A DNA stretch of 64,000 bases. Source: AWTP1-18 sp036504515. GTDB lineage: Bacteria; Pseudomonadota; Gammaproteobacteria; Burkholderiales; Rhodocyclaceae. Every line of letters starts with the position of its first letter. Positions within the stretch are counted from its first letter, which is position 1. Positions 18,683 to 28,412 of this stretch are shown here, one piece after another. Under the pieces are notes generated by a model that saw only the letters and a program-made list of their open reading frames with translations, did not search any database and was not told the origin of the DNA. The position numbers and the translations under genes are program-made. The stretch covers positions 62,001-126,000 of the forward strand of contig DASXVA010000004.1 of assembly GCA_036504515.1 (NCBI GenBank), written 5' to 3'.

Positions 18683-19303
18683 GTGTTGCTGCTGCCTGAA
18701 CATCTGACATTGCAAGGTGCCACGGTGACCTTGCGGCCTCTGGTGGCAGCGGACGCCCAAGCCTTGTTTGCAGCGGCGAGCGAGTCCCGGGAGACCTACG
18801 GCTTCACCCCGACACCGGACCGCCTTGAGTCCGCCCAACGCTACATCGACCGGGCTCTCACCATGAAGGCCGTTGGGCAACGCTTTGCCTTTGCCATCGA
18901 ATGGCAGGGTCGGGTGGTGGGCAGTACCAGCTATGCCAATTTCCAGCCCTGGGATTGGTCCAGCAACCTTGCCCTGCAACGCAGCGACCGGCCCGATGCC
19001 CTGGAGATCGGCTACACCTGGCTCGCCGCTTCCGCCCAGCGCAGCCGCTGCAACAGCGAAGCCAAATATCTTCTGCTGCAACAGGCCTTCGAGGGCTGGC
19101 AGGTTCATCGCGTCTTCCTCAAAACCGATGCCCGCAATCTGCGCTCCCGCGCTGCCATTGAACGCCTTGGTGCCCAGCTTGACGGCGTGTTGCGCAATGA
19201 CATGCCGGCTGTGGATGGTACGGTGCGCAGCTCGGCCTACTACTCCATCCTGTCGCAGGAATGGCCTGCCGTGAAAGCCGGCCTTGAGGCGAGGCTGGCA
19301 TGA
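18683..19303 (+). CDS. GNAT-family N-acetyltransferase (RimJ/RimL-like)
   Basis: This 206-aa protein resembles the RimJ/RimL branch of acetyl-CoA-dependent transferases. TLQGATVTLRPLVAADAQALF opens the fold. FAIEWQGRVVGSTSY and EIGYTWLAASAQRSRCNSEAKYLLLQQAF follow, the latter containing the acetyl-CoA loop region. VHRVFLKTDARNLRSRAAIERLGA is the typical motif B. The acceptor is unknown. The start is GTG 18683 with AAGG upstream. The stop overlaps the next ATG (ATGA), placing it in the folD-purEK-sua5 operon. Confidence 0.85.
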   Translation: MLLLPEHLTLQGATVTLRPLVAADAQALFAAASESRETYGFTPTPDRLESAQRYIDRALTMKAVGQRFAFAIEWQGRVVGSTSYANFQPWDWSSNLALQRSDRPDALEIGYTWLAASAQRSRCNSEAKYLLLQQAFEGWQVHRVFLKTDARNLRSRAAIERLGAQLDGVLRNDMPAVDGTVRSSAYYSILSQEWPAVKAGLEARLA

Positions 19304-20292
19304 GTGCAAACGGCGTGATGACATTCCCCGAAGACGAATTGACCGACGCTGTTGCCAAGCTGCGGGCCGGCGAACTGGTGGGCATTCCGACGGAGACAGT
19401 CTACGGACTGGCCGCCGATGCCTCCAATGCCGATGCCGTGGCGAAGATATTCGCCGCCAAGGGCCGTCCCGCCGATCACCCCCTGATCGTGCATCTGGCC
19501 GGGGCCGGTCAATTGCCCCGTTGGGCGAAAGAAATTCCCGACGCGGCCTATCAACTGGCAGCGGCCTTCTGGCCCGGCCCCCTGACCCTGATTCTGAAGA
19601 AGCAGCCCGGTGTACCCGATGCCGTGACCGGCGGTCAGGACACCGTCGGCTTGCGGGTACCAAACCATCCGCTGACCCTGGAACTGCTGCGCCGTTTTGA
19701 TGGCGGGCTGGCTGCTCCTTCCGCCAACCGTTTTGGCCGCATCAGCCCGACCACGGCCGAGCATGTACAGGAAGAACTGGGGGATCGCGTGGCCCGGGTG
19801 CTGGACGGTGGCCCTTGTTCGGTGGGTATCGAATCCACCATTGTCGATTTGTCTCGGGGCGTGCCGGTCATCCTGCGCCCCGGTGCCATTACCGCCCAGG
19901 ACATCGAAAGGGTGCTGGCGGCTGCCGTCGGCAGCGGTCAACGGGAATCAACGCCCCGGGTTTCCGGGTCCTTGGATGCCCACTACGCGCCGCTCACGCC
20001 CTTGCGGCTGGTGGCGACCGAGGCTCTGACGGCTGCTGTGTCCGAAGAAATTGCGGCTGGTCGCAAGTGCGCTGTGCTGTCGTTTCAGCCCCTGCCGACG
20101 CAGCACAATCTTGTGCATTACCCCGCCAGTCACGATCCGGCTGGCTACGCCCATGATCTTTACGCCGCTTTGCGCAGCCTCGACCAATCCGGCGTCGCCG
20201 TGATCCTGGTGGAAGCCCTGCCGGAAGGCCCGGCTTGGTTGGCCGTGAAAGATCGCCTCAGCCGCGCTGCCTGCGGTTCCGGCAAGGCCTGA
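19300..20292 (+). CDS. L-threonylcarbamoyladenylate synthase (Sua5 type)
   Basis: This enzyme makes threonylcarbamoyl-AMP, the first step of t6A37 tRNA modification. The 330-aa length identifies the two-domain Sua5 form instead of the short TsaC/YrdC. The YrdC domain (about 10-200) carries the family motifs GELVGIPTETVYGLAADA, KGRPADHPLIVHL, PGPLTLIL, GLRVPNHPL and APSANRFGRISPT. The C-terminal Sua5 domain follows after a linker with SGSLDAHYAPLTPLRLV. It is the last gene of the operon and ends 15 bases from the convergent nsrR. Confidence 0.94.
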   Translation: MSANGVMTFPEDELTDAVAKLRAGELVGIPTETVYGLAADASNADAVAKIFAAKGRPADHPLIVHLAGAGQLPRWAKEIPDAAYQLAAAFWPGPLTLILKKQPGVPDAVTGGQDTVGLRVPNHPLTLELLRRFDGGLAAPSANRFGRISPTTAEHVQEELGDRVARVLDGGPCSVGIESTIVDLSRGVPVILRPGAITAQDIERVLAAAVGSGQRESTPRVSGSLDAHYAPLTPLRLVATEALTAAVSEEIAAGRKCAVLSFQPLPTQHNLVHYPASHDPAGYAHDLYAALRSLDQSGVAVILVEALPEGPAWLAVKDRLSRAACGSGKA

Positions 20293-20307
20293 ATTCAGGC
20301 CTGCTTT

Positions 20308-20757
20308 TCAGGCTGGGTCCCGGGGAATCTGCATCAACTTGAGAGTTTGCGGCTGCTGAACCAGGTCCGCCAGGGTGACTTCATTCAAGGTCGCCAAAAA
20401 TGATTTCAGGGCTTTGTTGATCACCCCCTTCAGCTTGCAGGCCGGGCCGAGGATGCAGTTGTGATCCTCTTCAAAACATTCCACCAGTACCATGCTGGGC
20501 TCCATGCGGGCCACCACGTCGCCGATGCGAATCTGCTCCGGGGCCACGATCAGCCGCAGGCCGCCGCCCTTGCCGCGCACCCCTTCGAGAAAGCCTTCCC
20601 GTACCAGCTTGGTTACTACCTTCATCAGGTGGCTGCGGGAAATATCGAACAGCTCGGAAATCCCCGCAATGGTGATGCGCTGTTCCGGCCGGTCCTGATT
20701 GGCGGCCACATGGATGAGTACGCGCAGGGCGTAGTCGGTGTGCTGGGTGATGTACAT
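20308..20757 (-). CDS. nsrR: Rrf2-family nitric-oxide-sensing repressor NsrR
   Basis: NsrR is an iron-sulfur repressor that releases DNA on reaction with nitric oxide. The 149-aa protein starts MYITQHTDYALRVLIHVA at ATG 20757; the longer frame to 20793 lacks support. A winged helix-turn-helix includes ISELFDISRSHLMKVV and RGKGGGLRL. Three cluster cysteines occur in CFEEDHNCILGPACKLKG (spacing C-x6-C-x5-C). The C-terminal TLADLVQQPQTLKLM matches NsrR closely. It is divergent from nnrS, a typical NO-regulon gene, and shares an operator region with it. Confidence 0.92.
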   Translation of the reverse strand: MYITQHTDYALRVLIHVAANQDRPEQRITIAGISELFDISRSHLMKVVTKLVREGFLEGVRGKGGGLRLIVAPEQIRIGDVVARMEPSMVLVECFEEDHNCILGPACKLKGVINKALKSFLATLNEVTLADLVQQPQTLKLMQIPRDPA

Positions 20758-20783
20758 GGATGGATTATAAAACCGGTCATCCG

Positions 20784-20827
20784 AAAGAGTCATTCTAGTT
20801 GACTCTTTAAAAGAGTCATTATAAATT
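20784..20827. promoter_or_regulatory. Divergent nsrR/nnrS promoter with palindromic operator
   Basis: GACTCTTTAAAAGAGTC (20801-20817) is a perfect inverted repeat, and an extra direct copy of the half-site AAAGAGTCATT occurs at 20784-20794 and 20810-20820. For nnrS, a -35 TTGACT (20799-20804) and an AT-rich -10 near 20820-20827 flank the palindrome. For nsrR, ATGACT and TAGAAT with a 16-base spacer read the other way across it. A bound repressor would block both directions. Assigning the site to NsrR is inference from position. Confidence 0.65.
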
Positions 20828-20866
20828 CATCTTATCGTTGAACCTGACCGACTTCGGACCGCCGCC

Positions 20867-22057
20867 ATGAACGTACTAATGTCCCTGCAAGAACCTTCCG
20901 CTCCCCCCAAGGCCAGTTGGCAGGCCTTCCTCTCCATGGGCTTCCGCCCCTTCTATCTACTCGGTGCGATCCAGGCCGCGCTGTTCATCCTTTTATGGGC
21001 AGCAGGTTACGCCGGCACCAGCGCTTTGCCCGGCCTGTTCTGGCACGGCCATGAAATGATCTGGGGTTTCGCTGGCGCCATCATCGTCGGCTTTCTTCAC
21101 ACCGCCGTCGCCAACTGGACCGGCCAGCCGCCGGTTCATGGCCGGGAATTGGCTGCTCTGGTATTGCTCTGGCTGGCGGCCCGTGTCGCCGGCCTTTGGC
21201 CTGATCTGCCCGGAGCTTGGGAGGCCTTGCTGAACTCGGCCTTCCTGCTGCTTGCGGCTATCTATCTGGCTCGCTCTCTGTTGCGGGCAAAGCAAAGGCA
21301 GAACTATTTCGTTCCGCTGCTGCTGGTTGGTTTTGCGGCCAGCCACCTGGCCTTCCATCTGTCCCTGGAAGGGCGCATCAGCGCCGATCCGCGCACGGTG
21401 CTGCACACCGGCGTACTGGTGGTGGCTGCCGTCATTTTTTTCATGGGCATGCGCATCCTGTCTTTCTTCACCAGTCGCGCCGTCATGGGGCAACAAGTCC
21501 TGAACCCCGGCTGGTTGATGGCCGCCGTGATCCTGCTGCCTTTGCTGATGGCCTGCGGCTTGGTGTTGGGTTCGACCAGCCCGGTGCTGGCAGTGTTGGG
21601 CCTGGTCGTATCCGGCCTGAATGTCTGGTGCCTGGTGCGCTGGTGGGATAAGCGCGCGCTGCAACACCCCATGCTTTGGGTGCTCTATGCCGGTTACGCC
21701 TGTACCACCCTGGGCGTCGGTCTTTACGGCATCGCCCTGACCGTCTGGCCGGCGGGCATCAGTGCCGCCCTCCATTGCGTCACCGTGGGCGGTATCGGCC
21801 TGCTCACCCTGGGCATGATGACCCGCACCGCCTTGGGCCATACCGGCCAACCTTTGGTACTGCCCAAGAGCATGGTGGTGGCCTACGGTTTCCTCCTGGT
21901 GGCCACGGCCCTGCGTTTGCTGGCGGCCTTCATCCCCAGCCTTTACAAAGCCGGCATCCATGGCGCCGCCCTGTGCTTTGCCATCGGCTTCCTCTTGTTT
22001 GCCTGGCGCTATGGCCCTTGGCTGATCCGGCCCCGGGCCGATGGCAAACCCTGGTAG
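20867..22057 (+). CDS. nnrS: NnrS family membrane protein
   Basis: NnrS proteins are heme- and copper-containing inner-membrane proteins of NO-regulated denitrification and nitrosative-stress loci. This 396-aa protein has about twelve hydrophobic segments. Family features include SMGFRPFYLLGA near residue 23, LFWHGHEMIWGFAGAIIVGF with conserved His residues, TAVANWTGQPP, FHLSLEGR, and GGIGLLTLGMMTRTALGHTG. A second ATG at 20879 could be the start. Its divergence from nsrR around the palindrome suggests induction by nitric oxide. Confidence 0.93.
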   Translation: MNVLMSLQEPSAPPKASWQAFLSMGFRPFYLLGAIQAALFILLWAAGYAGTSALPGLFWHGHEMIWGFAGAIIVGFLHTAVANWTGQPPVHGRELAALVLLWLAARVAGLWPDLPGAWEALLNSAFLLLAAIYLARSLLRAKQRQNYFVPLLLVGFAASHLAFHLSLEGRISADPRTVLHTGVLVVAAVIFFMGMRILSFFTSRAVMGQQVLNPGWLMAAVILLPLLMACGLVLGSTSPVLAVLGLVVSGLNVWCLVRWWDKRALQHPMLWVLYAGYACTTLGVGLYGIALTVWPAGISAALHCVTVGGIGLLTLGMMTRTALGHTGQPLVLPKSMVVAYGFLLVATALRLLAAFIPSLYKAGIHGAALCFAIGFLLFAWRYGPWLIRPRADGKPW

Positions 22058-22145
22058 GGAAAACAGCAGGGGAGGGGCAGGAAAGGGGCGATTCCTCGCG
22101 TAAAATCACGCGCTTACTCCCTATTTTCATTCCAGCCCCTTATCC

Positions 22146-24833
<2,688 letters not shown>

Positions 24834-24860
24834 ACCGGAAGCACTGATATAAAAACACGC

Positions 24861-24894
24861 AAAAGGTCCGCGATTCGGCGGACCTTTTGTTTTT
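24861..24894 (+). terminator. Rho-independent terminator after alaS
   Basis: AAAAGGTCCGC and GCGGACCTTTT form an 11-bp stem around a 6-base loop, followed by more T residues. It lies between the alaS stop and the ribosome-binding site of the Nudix gene, so that gene is transcribed by read-through or from a promoter not seen. Confidence 0.85.
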
Positions 24895-24906
24895 GTGGAG
24901 AACAGC

Positions 24907-25416
24907 ATGCGCTACTGCCCCAACTGTGCCAGCCCGCTAGTGGAGCGGATTTTCGAGGCGCGGCCCTATTTGGCCTGCCCTGATACTGCCTGCGGTTTTG
25001 TGCACTGGGACAATCCGGTGCCGGTGGTGATGGCCATTGTCGAATACCTGAAACCGGGCGAGTCCACGGGCCGCATCCTGCTGGCCCGCAACCATGCCTG
25101 GGAGGTCGGAACCCTCGGCCTGATTGCAGGTTATCTGGATCGGGGCGAGTTGCCGGAAGCCGGTGCCGCCCGGGAAGTGAAGGAAGAAACCGGGCTGGAT
25201 GCCGAGTCGGTAACCCTGATCGGCAACTACTTTTTCGAGCGCAAGAATCAGGTATTGCTGGCCTACCACGTCAGAGCACGGGGGCAGATTGTGCTCAATG
25301 AAGAACTGGCAGAGTACCGTTTGTTTGCGCCGCTGGAGGTGCCTCCGCTGGCGACAACCATCGGCGGCATCATGAACGACTGGCTGGATAGGCACTACCG
25401 GCAGCAGCCGAAATGA
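24907..25416 (+). CDS. Nudix hydrolase with N-terminal zinc ribbon (NudC-like)
   Basis: This 169-aa protein is a small relative of NADH pyrophosphatase. An N-terminal zinc ribbon has CPNC and a second CPDTAC pair (four Cys). The Nudix box (G-x5-E-x7-REVxEExGL) reads GYLDRGE then REVKEETGL at about residues 78-100. The substrate is a nucleoside diphosphate derivative that I cannot specify. ATG 24907 has GGAG six bases upstream and is preferred over the in-frame GTG at 24895. A 34-base palindrome begins on the last base of the stop codon. Confidence 0.88.
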   Translation: MRYCPNCASPLVERIFEARPYLACPDTACGFVHWDNPVPVVMAIVEYLKPGESTGRILLARNHAWEVGTLGLIAGYLDRGELPEAGAAREVKEETGLDAESVTLIGNYFFERKNQVLLAYHVRARGQIVLNEELAEYRLFAPLEVPPLATTIGGIMNDWLDRHYRQQPK

Positions 25417-25449
25417 AAACGGGGCACGGTTTAAACCGTGCCCCGTTTT
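25416..25449. terminator. Bidirectional terminator between convergent genes
   Basis: This is a perfect 34-base palindrome, with arms AAAACGGGGCACGGTTT and AAACCGTGCCCCGTTTT. It works as a terminator on both strands, serving the Nudix gene and the convergent DUF3617 gene. Confidence 0.9.
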
Positions 25450-25464
25450 TTCATCGAAGACCGA

Positions 25465-25962
25465 TTATTTACAGTTGGCGGCCAGCCACTGACCCTTGAA
25501 CTTTTGCTGCATGGTCATGGCTGTCCCTTGAGGGCCGTTCTGCATCTGCATGGTGGCCTCGCCGGAATAATGTTCCGGGCTGTCGTAGGTAATGGTGCCG
25601 GTGCCGGTCATCTTTTGCTGGCCGCTACAGGTGACCTTCCAGTTGGTGGTCTTGCCGCTGGTCTTGACCTCGGTCTGCTCGCACTTCTGTTTTGGATCGT
25701 CCGGCAGCGTGCCCTTCTTTGCCTGTTCCGGCGTGATGCAAATCTTGCTGCTGAAACCCATGCCCTGCCCCGGCGCTGAAGGCATTTTCACCCCGGCGGC
25801 TTCCATCTGTTTGCGCTGGGCATCGCTCAGCTTGGGCATGGCGGGCATGCCGCTACCGCTCATTTCCGAGGCGATTTCCCAAAGGCCGGGTTTCATGGTG
25901 TCCGCCGCCTGGGCCGCGATGCTAAAGCTGGCGAGGAGGGCTGCGATCAGGATGGTCTTCAT
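25465..25962 (-). CDS. DUF3617 domain-containing periplasmic protein
   Basis: This 165-aa protein has a cleavable signal peptide (MKTILIAALLASFSIAAQA, cut before ADT). The mature part is the DUF3617 type: MKPGLWEIASEMSGSG, then CITPEQAKKG, CEQTEV, WKVTCSGQQKMTGTGTITYDSPEHYSG and ATMQMQNG. The four cysteines probably form disulfides in the periplasm. The function of the family is not known. It lies downstream of glnS on the same strand with only 26 bases between them, so it may be co-transcribed. Confidence 0.85.
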   Translation of the reverse strand: MKTILIAALLASFSIAAQAADTMKPGLWEIASEMSGSGMPAMPKLSDAQRKQMEAAGVKMPSAPGQGMGFSSKICITPEQAKKGTLPDDPKQKCEQTEVKTSGKTTNWKVTCSGQQKMTGTGTITYDSPEHYSGEATMQMQNGPQGTAMTMQQKFKGQWLAANCK

Positions 25963-25988
25963 GGGGCTTCCTTGCGTAAAAGAAAACC

Positions 25989-27788
25989 CTATTTTCCACC
26001 CTTGGACCAGGAGTCCCTGAGGGTTACCGCACGGTTGAAGACCGGCGTACCGGGTTTGGAATCCTTGCGGTCGGCGACGAAGTAACCATGCCGTTCAAAC
26101 TGGAAACGGTCTTCGGCGCCGGCTTCCTTGAGGGAAGGTTCCAACTGGGCGGTGATGATTTGCTTGGAGTTGGGATTCAGGTCGGTGAGGAAGTCCCGTT
26201 CCAGGTCTTCCGCATCCCCTTCGCGCCGGGCGCCGGGAGCGGGCACGGCGAAGAGGCGGTCGTAGAGGCGTACTTCGGTTTGGTAGGCGTGGCGGGCCGA
26301 GACCCAGTGGATATTGCCCTTGACCTTGTAGGTGTCGGAACCCGGGGTGCCGGACTTGGAATCTGGTTGCAGTTCGGCGTGAACGGCGGTGATGTTGCCG
26401 TTGGCGTCCTTGTCGCAGCCAATGCACTTGATGACGAAGCCGTAGCGCAGGCGAACCAGATTGCCGGGGAAAAGGCGGAAGTAACCCTTGGGCGGTGTTT
26501 CGACGAAGTCTTCCCGTTCGATCCACAGTTCGCGGCTGAAGGGGATGGGGCGCTTGCCCAGTTCGGGGTGCTGCGGGTGGTTGGGGGCTTCGCAGAGTTC
26601 TTCGTGATCCTCGGCCACGTTGTCGAGAATCAGCTTGACCGGGTCGAGCACGGCAATGCGGCGCGGCGCGGAATCGTTCATGGTCTCCCGCATGCAGTCT
26701 TCCAGCACGCTCATGTCGATCAGGGAGTCGGACTTGGTTACGCCGATGCGTTCTGCGAACAACTGGAACCCTTCGGCGGTGAAGCCGCGACGGCGGGCGC
26801 CGACCAGGGTAGGCATGCGCGGGTCATCCCAGCCTTCCACATGTTTTTCGTCCACCAACTGGATCAGCTTGCGCTTGGACAGCACCACATAGGTCAGGTT
26901 GAGGCGGGAAAACTCGTACTGCTTGGGCAGGGGCCGGGCCAGCAGGCCACAGTCGGCGATGCGTTCCAGAATCCAGTCGTAGAAGGGACGCTGATCCTCG
27001 AATTCCAGGGTGCAGATGGAGTGGGTGATGTTCTCCAGGGCATCCTCGATGGGGTGGGCGTAGGTGTACATGGGATACACGCAGAACTGGTTGCCGGTGC
27101 GGTGATGCTCGGCGTGGCGGATGCGGAAGATGGCCGGGTCGCGCAGGTTGATGTTGGGCGCGGCCATGTCGATCTTGGCCCGCAGGATGTGGGCGCCATC
27201 GGGAAACTCACCGGCCTGCATGCGCTTGAATAGATCCTGGTTCTCGGCCACGGTACGGGTGCGATAGGGGCTGTCCTTGCCGGGCTGGGACAGGGTGCCG
27301 CGGTTGGCGCGCATCTCTTCGGCACTCTGGCTGTCCACATAGGCGTGACCGGCAGCGATCAGGGCTTCAGCGGCTTGCACCATGAAGCCGAAGTAGTCGG
27401 AGGCGTGGAACAGGTGGCTCTGGCCGAAGGCATCCCAGCCACAACCCAGCCATTTGACGGAATCGAGGATGGCGTCCACGTATTCCTGATCTTCCTTCTC
27501 CGGGTTGGTGTCGTCGAAGCGCATGTGGCAGACGCCGCCGTAATCCCGGGCCAGGCCGAAATTGAGCAGGATGGACTTGGAATGGCCGAAGTGCAGATAA
27601 CCGTTGGGTTCCGGCGGAAAGCGCGTGCGAATTTTTGCTGGATCGGGCTGACCCGCCTGCTGCTCCGGGCCCGAAGCGGGCTTGCCACACCAGCGGCGGC
27701 TGGCATTGGTGCCCTGGGCCAGATCGTTTTCAACGATGTGACGAAGGAAGTTGGCGGGTTTGTTTTCGGGTGTGGAGGAGTCAGCCAT
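25989..27788 (-). CDS. glnS: Glutaminyl-tRNA synthetase
   Basis: GlnRS charges tRNA-Gln directly, so this organism need not rely only on the Glu-tRNA-Gln transamidation route. The 599-aa protein shows the class I HIGH region PPEPNGYLHFGHSKSI and the KMSKS counterpart VVLSKRKL. The anticodon-binding beta-barrels include PFSRELWIEREDF and a C-terminal NRAVTLRDSW. The frame is open to 27848, but ATG 27788 (MADSSTPENK) is the sensible start. It is divergent from the DUF1857 gene. Confidence 0.96.
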   Translation of the reverse strand: MADSSTPENKPANFLRHIVENDLAQGTNASRRWCGKPASGPEQQAGQPDPAKIRTRFPPEPNGYLHFGHSKSILLNFGLARDYGGVCHMRFDDTNPEKEDQEYVDAILDSVKWLGCGWDAFGQSHLFHASDYFGFMVQAAEALIAAGHAYVDSQSAEEMRANRGTLSQPGKDSPYRTRTVAENQDLFKRMQAGEFPDGAHILRAKIDMAAPNINLRDPAIFRIRHAEHHRTGNQFCVYPMYTYAHPIEDALENITHSICTLEFEDQRPFYDWILERIADCGLLARPLPKQYEFSRLNLTYVVLSKRKLIQLVDEKHVEGWDDPRMPTLVGARRRGFTAEGFQLFAERIGVTKSDSLIDMSVLEDCMRETMNDSAPRRIAVLDPVKLILDNVAEDHEELCEAPNHPQHPELGKRPIPFSRELWIEREDFVETPPKGYFRLFPGNLVRLRYGFVIKCIGCDKDANGNITAVHAELQPDSKSGTPGSDTYKVKGNIHWVSARHAYQTEVRLYDRLFAVPAPGARREGDAEDLERDFLTDLNPNSKQIITAQLEPSLKEAGAEDRFQFERHGYFVADRKDSKPGTPVFNRAVTLRDSWSKGGK

Positions 27789-27880
27789 GGTGTCCGGCAA
27801 GGGGCTTGTGCAAAGCGGCAATTCTACCGGCCCGGGGGGCTGCGGCATAATGAAGCACTGTCCTTTTTCCCCCGTTAGCC

Positions 27881-28351
27881 ATGCGTTTTGAACATCTGAT
27901 TGAAATCAACGACCCCAATCTTCCTTTTGTGCCAACTCTGAGTCGCCGGCAAGTGTGGGACGGCCTCATGGTGCGGGTCGAGGATTCCCGCAGTTTTTTG
28001 CCGGGGCTGGACGAGTGCCGCATCCTGAGCCGCAGCCCGGGAGCAGTAGAGCGCTTGCTGCGCTGGGGCGAGGTGGAAGTGCGGGACCGGGTGACCTTTG
28101 AAGCGGACGCCTGGGTCTGCTTCGATACGGCGCCGACGGAACAGCATGGCGGTGGTCTGCTCACCATCGTGCTGGAAGAACCGGAGCCGGAGCATCTCTT
28201 CCTGCGCTTTGTCTATGAAATTGCCTTCGCCAGCGGCCACGAAGAAGAGGATGCGGCCTACGAGGACTTTCTCACCCAGGCCTATGAGGCGGCGGGGATT
28301 GATACCGTGCAGCGGATTCGGGAACTGGCGGAAATGGCGGTGCGCCACTAA
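27881..28351 (+). CDS. DUF1857 (AtaL-like) SRPBCC-fold protein
   Basis: This 156-aa cytoplasmic protein matches my memory of the DUF1857/AtaL group of the START/SRPBCC superfamily. Motifs are FEHLIEINDPNLPFVPTLSR, VWDGLMVRVEDSRSFLPGLD, ERLLRWGEVEVRDRVTFE, and a long C-terminal helix. Such folds bind small hydrophobic ligands, but no ligand is known here. The first residues fit a start at ATG 27881. It is convergent with the GGDEF/EAL gene across an imperfect hairpin. Confidence 0.78.
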   Translation: MRFEHLIEINDPNLPFVPTLSRRQVWDGLMVRVEDSRSFLPGLDECRILSRSPGAVERLLRWGEVEVRDRVTFEADAWVCFDTAPTEQHGGGLLTIVLEEPEPEHLFLRFVYEIAFASGHEEEDAAYEDFLTQAYEAAGIDTVQRIRELAEMAVRH

Positions 28352-28362
28352 GGTCTCATCGA

Positions 28363-28412
28363 GAAACTTGACCGGTGAGCGCCAGTTTTTCTGGCACCCA
28401 CCGGCAAGGTTC
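28363..28412. terminator. Long imperfect hairpin between convergent genes
   Basis: GAAACTTGACCGGTGAGCGCCAG can pair with CTGGCACCCACCGGCAAGGTTC around a TTTTT loop, with a bulge and a few G-U pairs. It fills most of the 61-base gap between two convergent genes and probably acts as a transcription stop for one or both. No long T-run follows the plus-strand stem. Confidence 0.5.

Noticed and set aside
26088..27233. A 381-codon plus-strand frame inside glnS
   Set aside because: It is antisense to a complete glutaminyl-tRNA synthetase and shows no recognisable motif.
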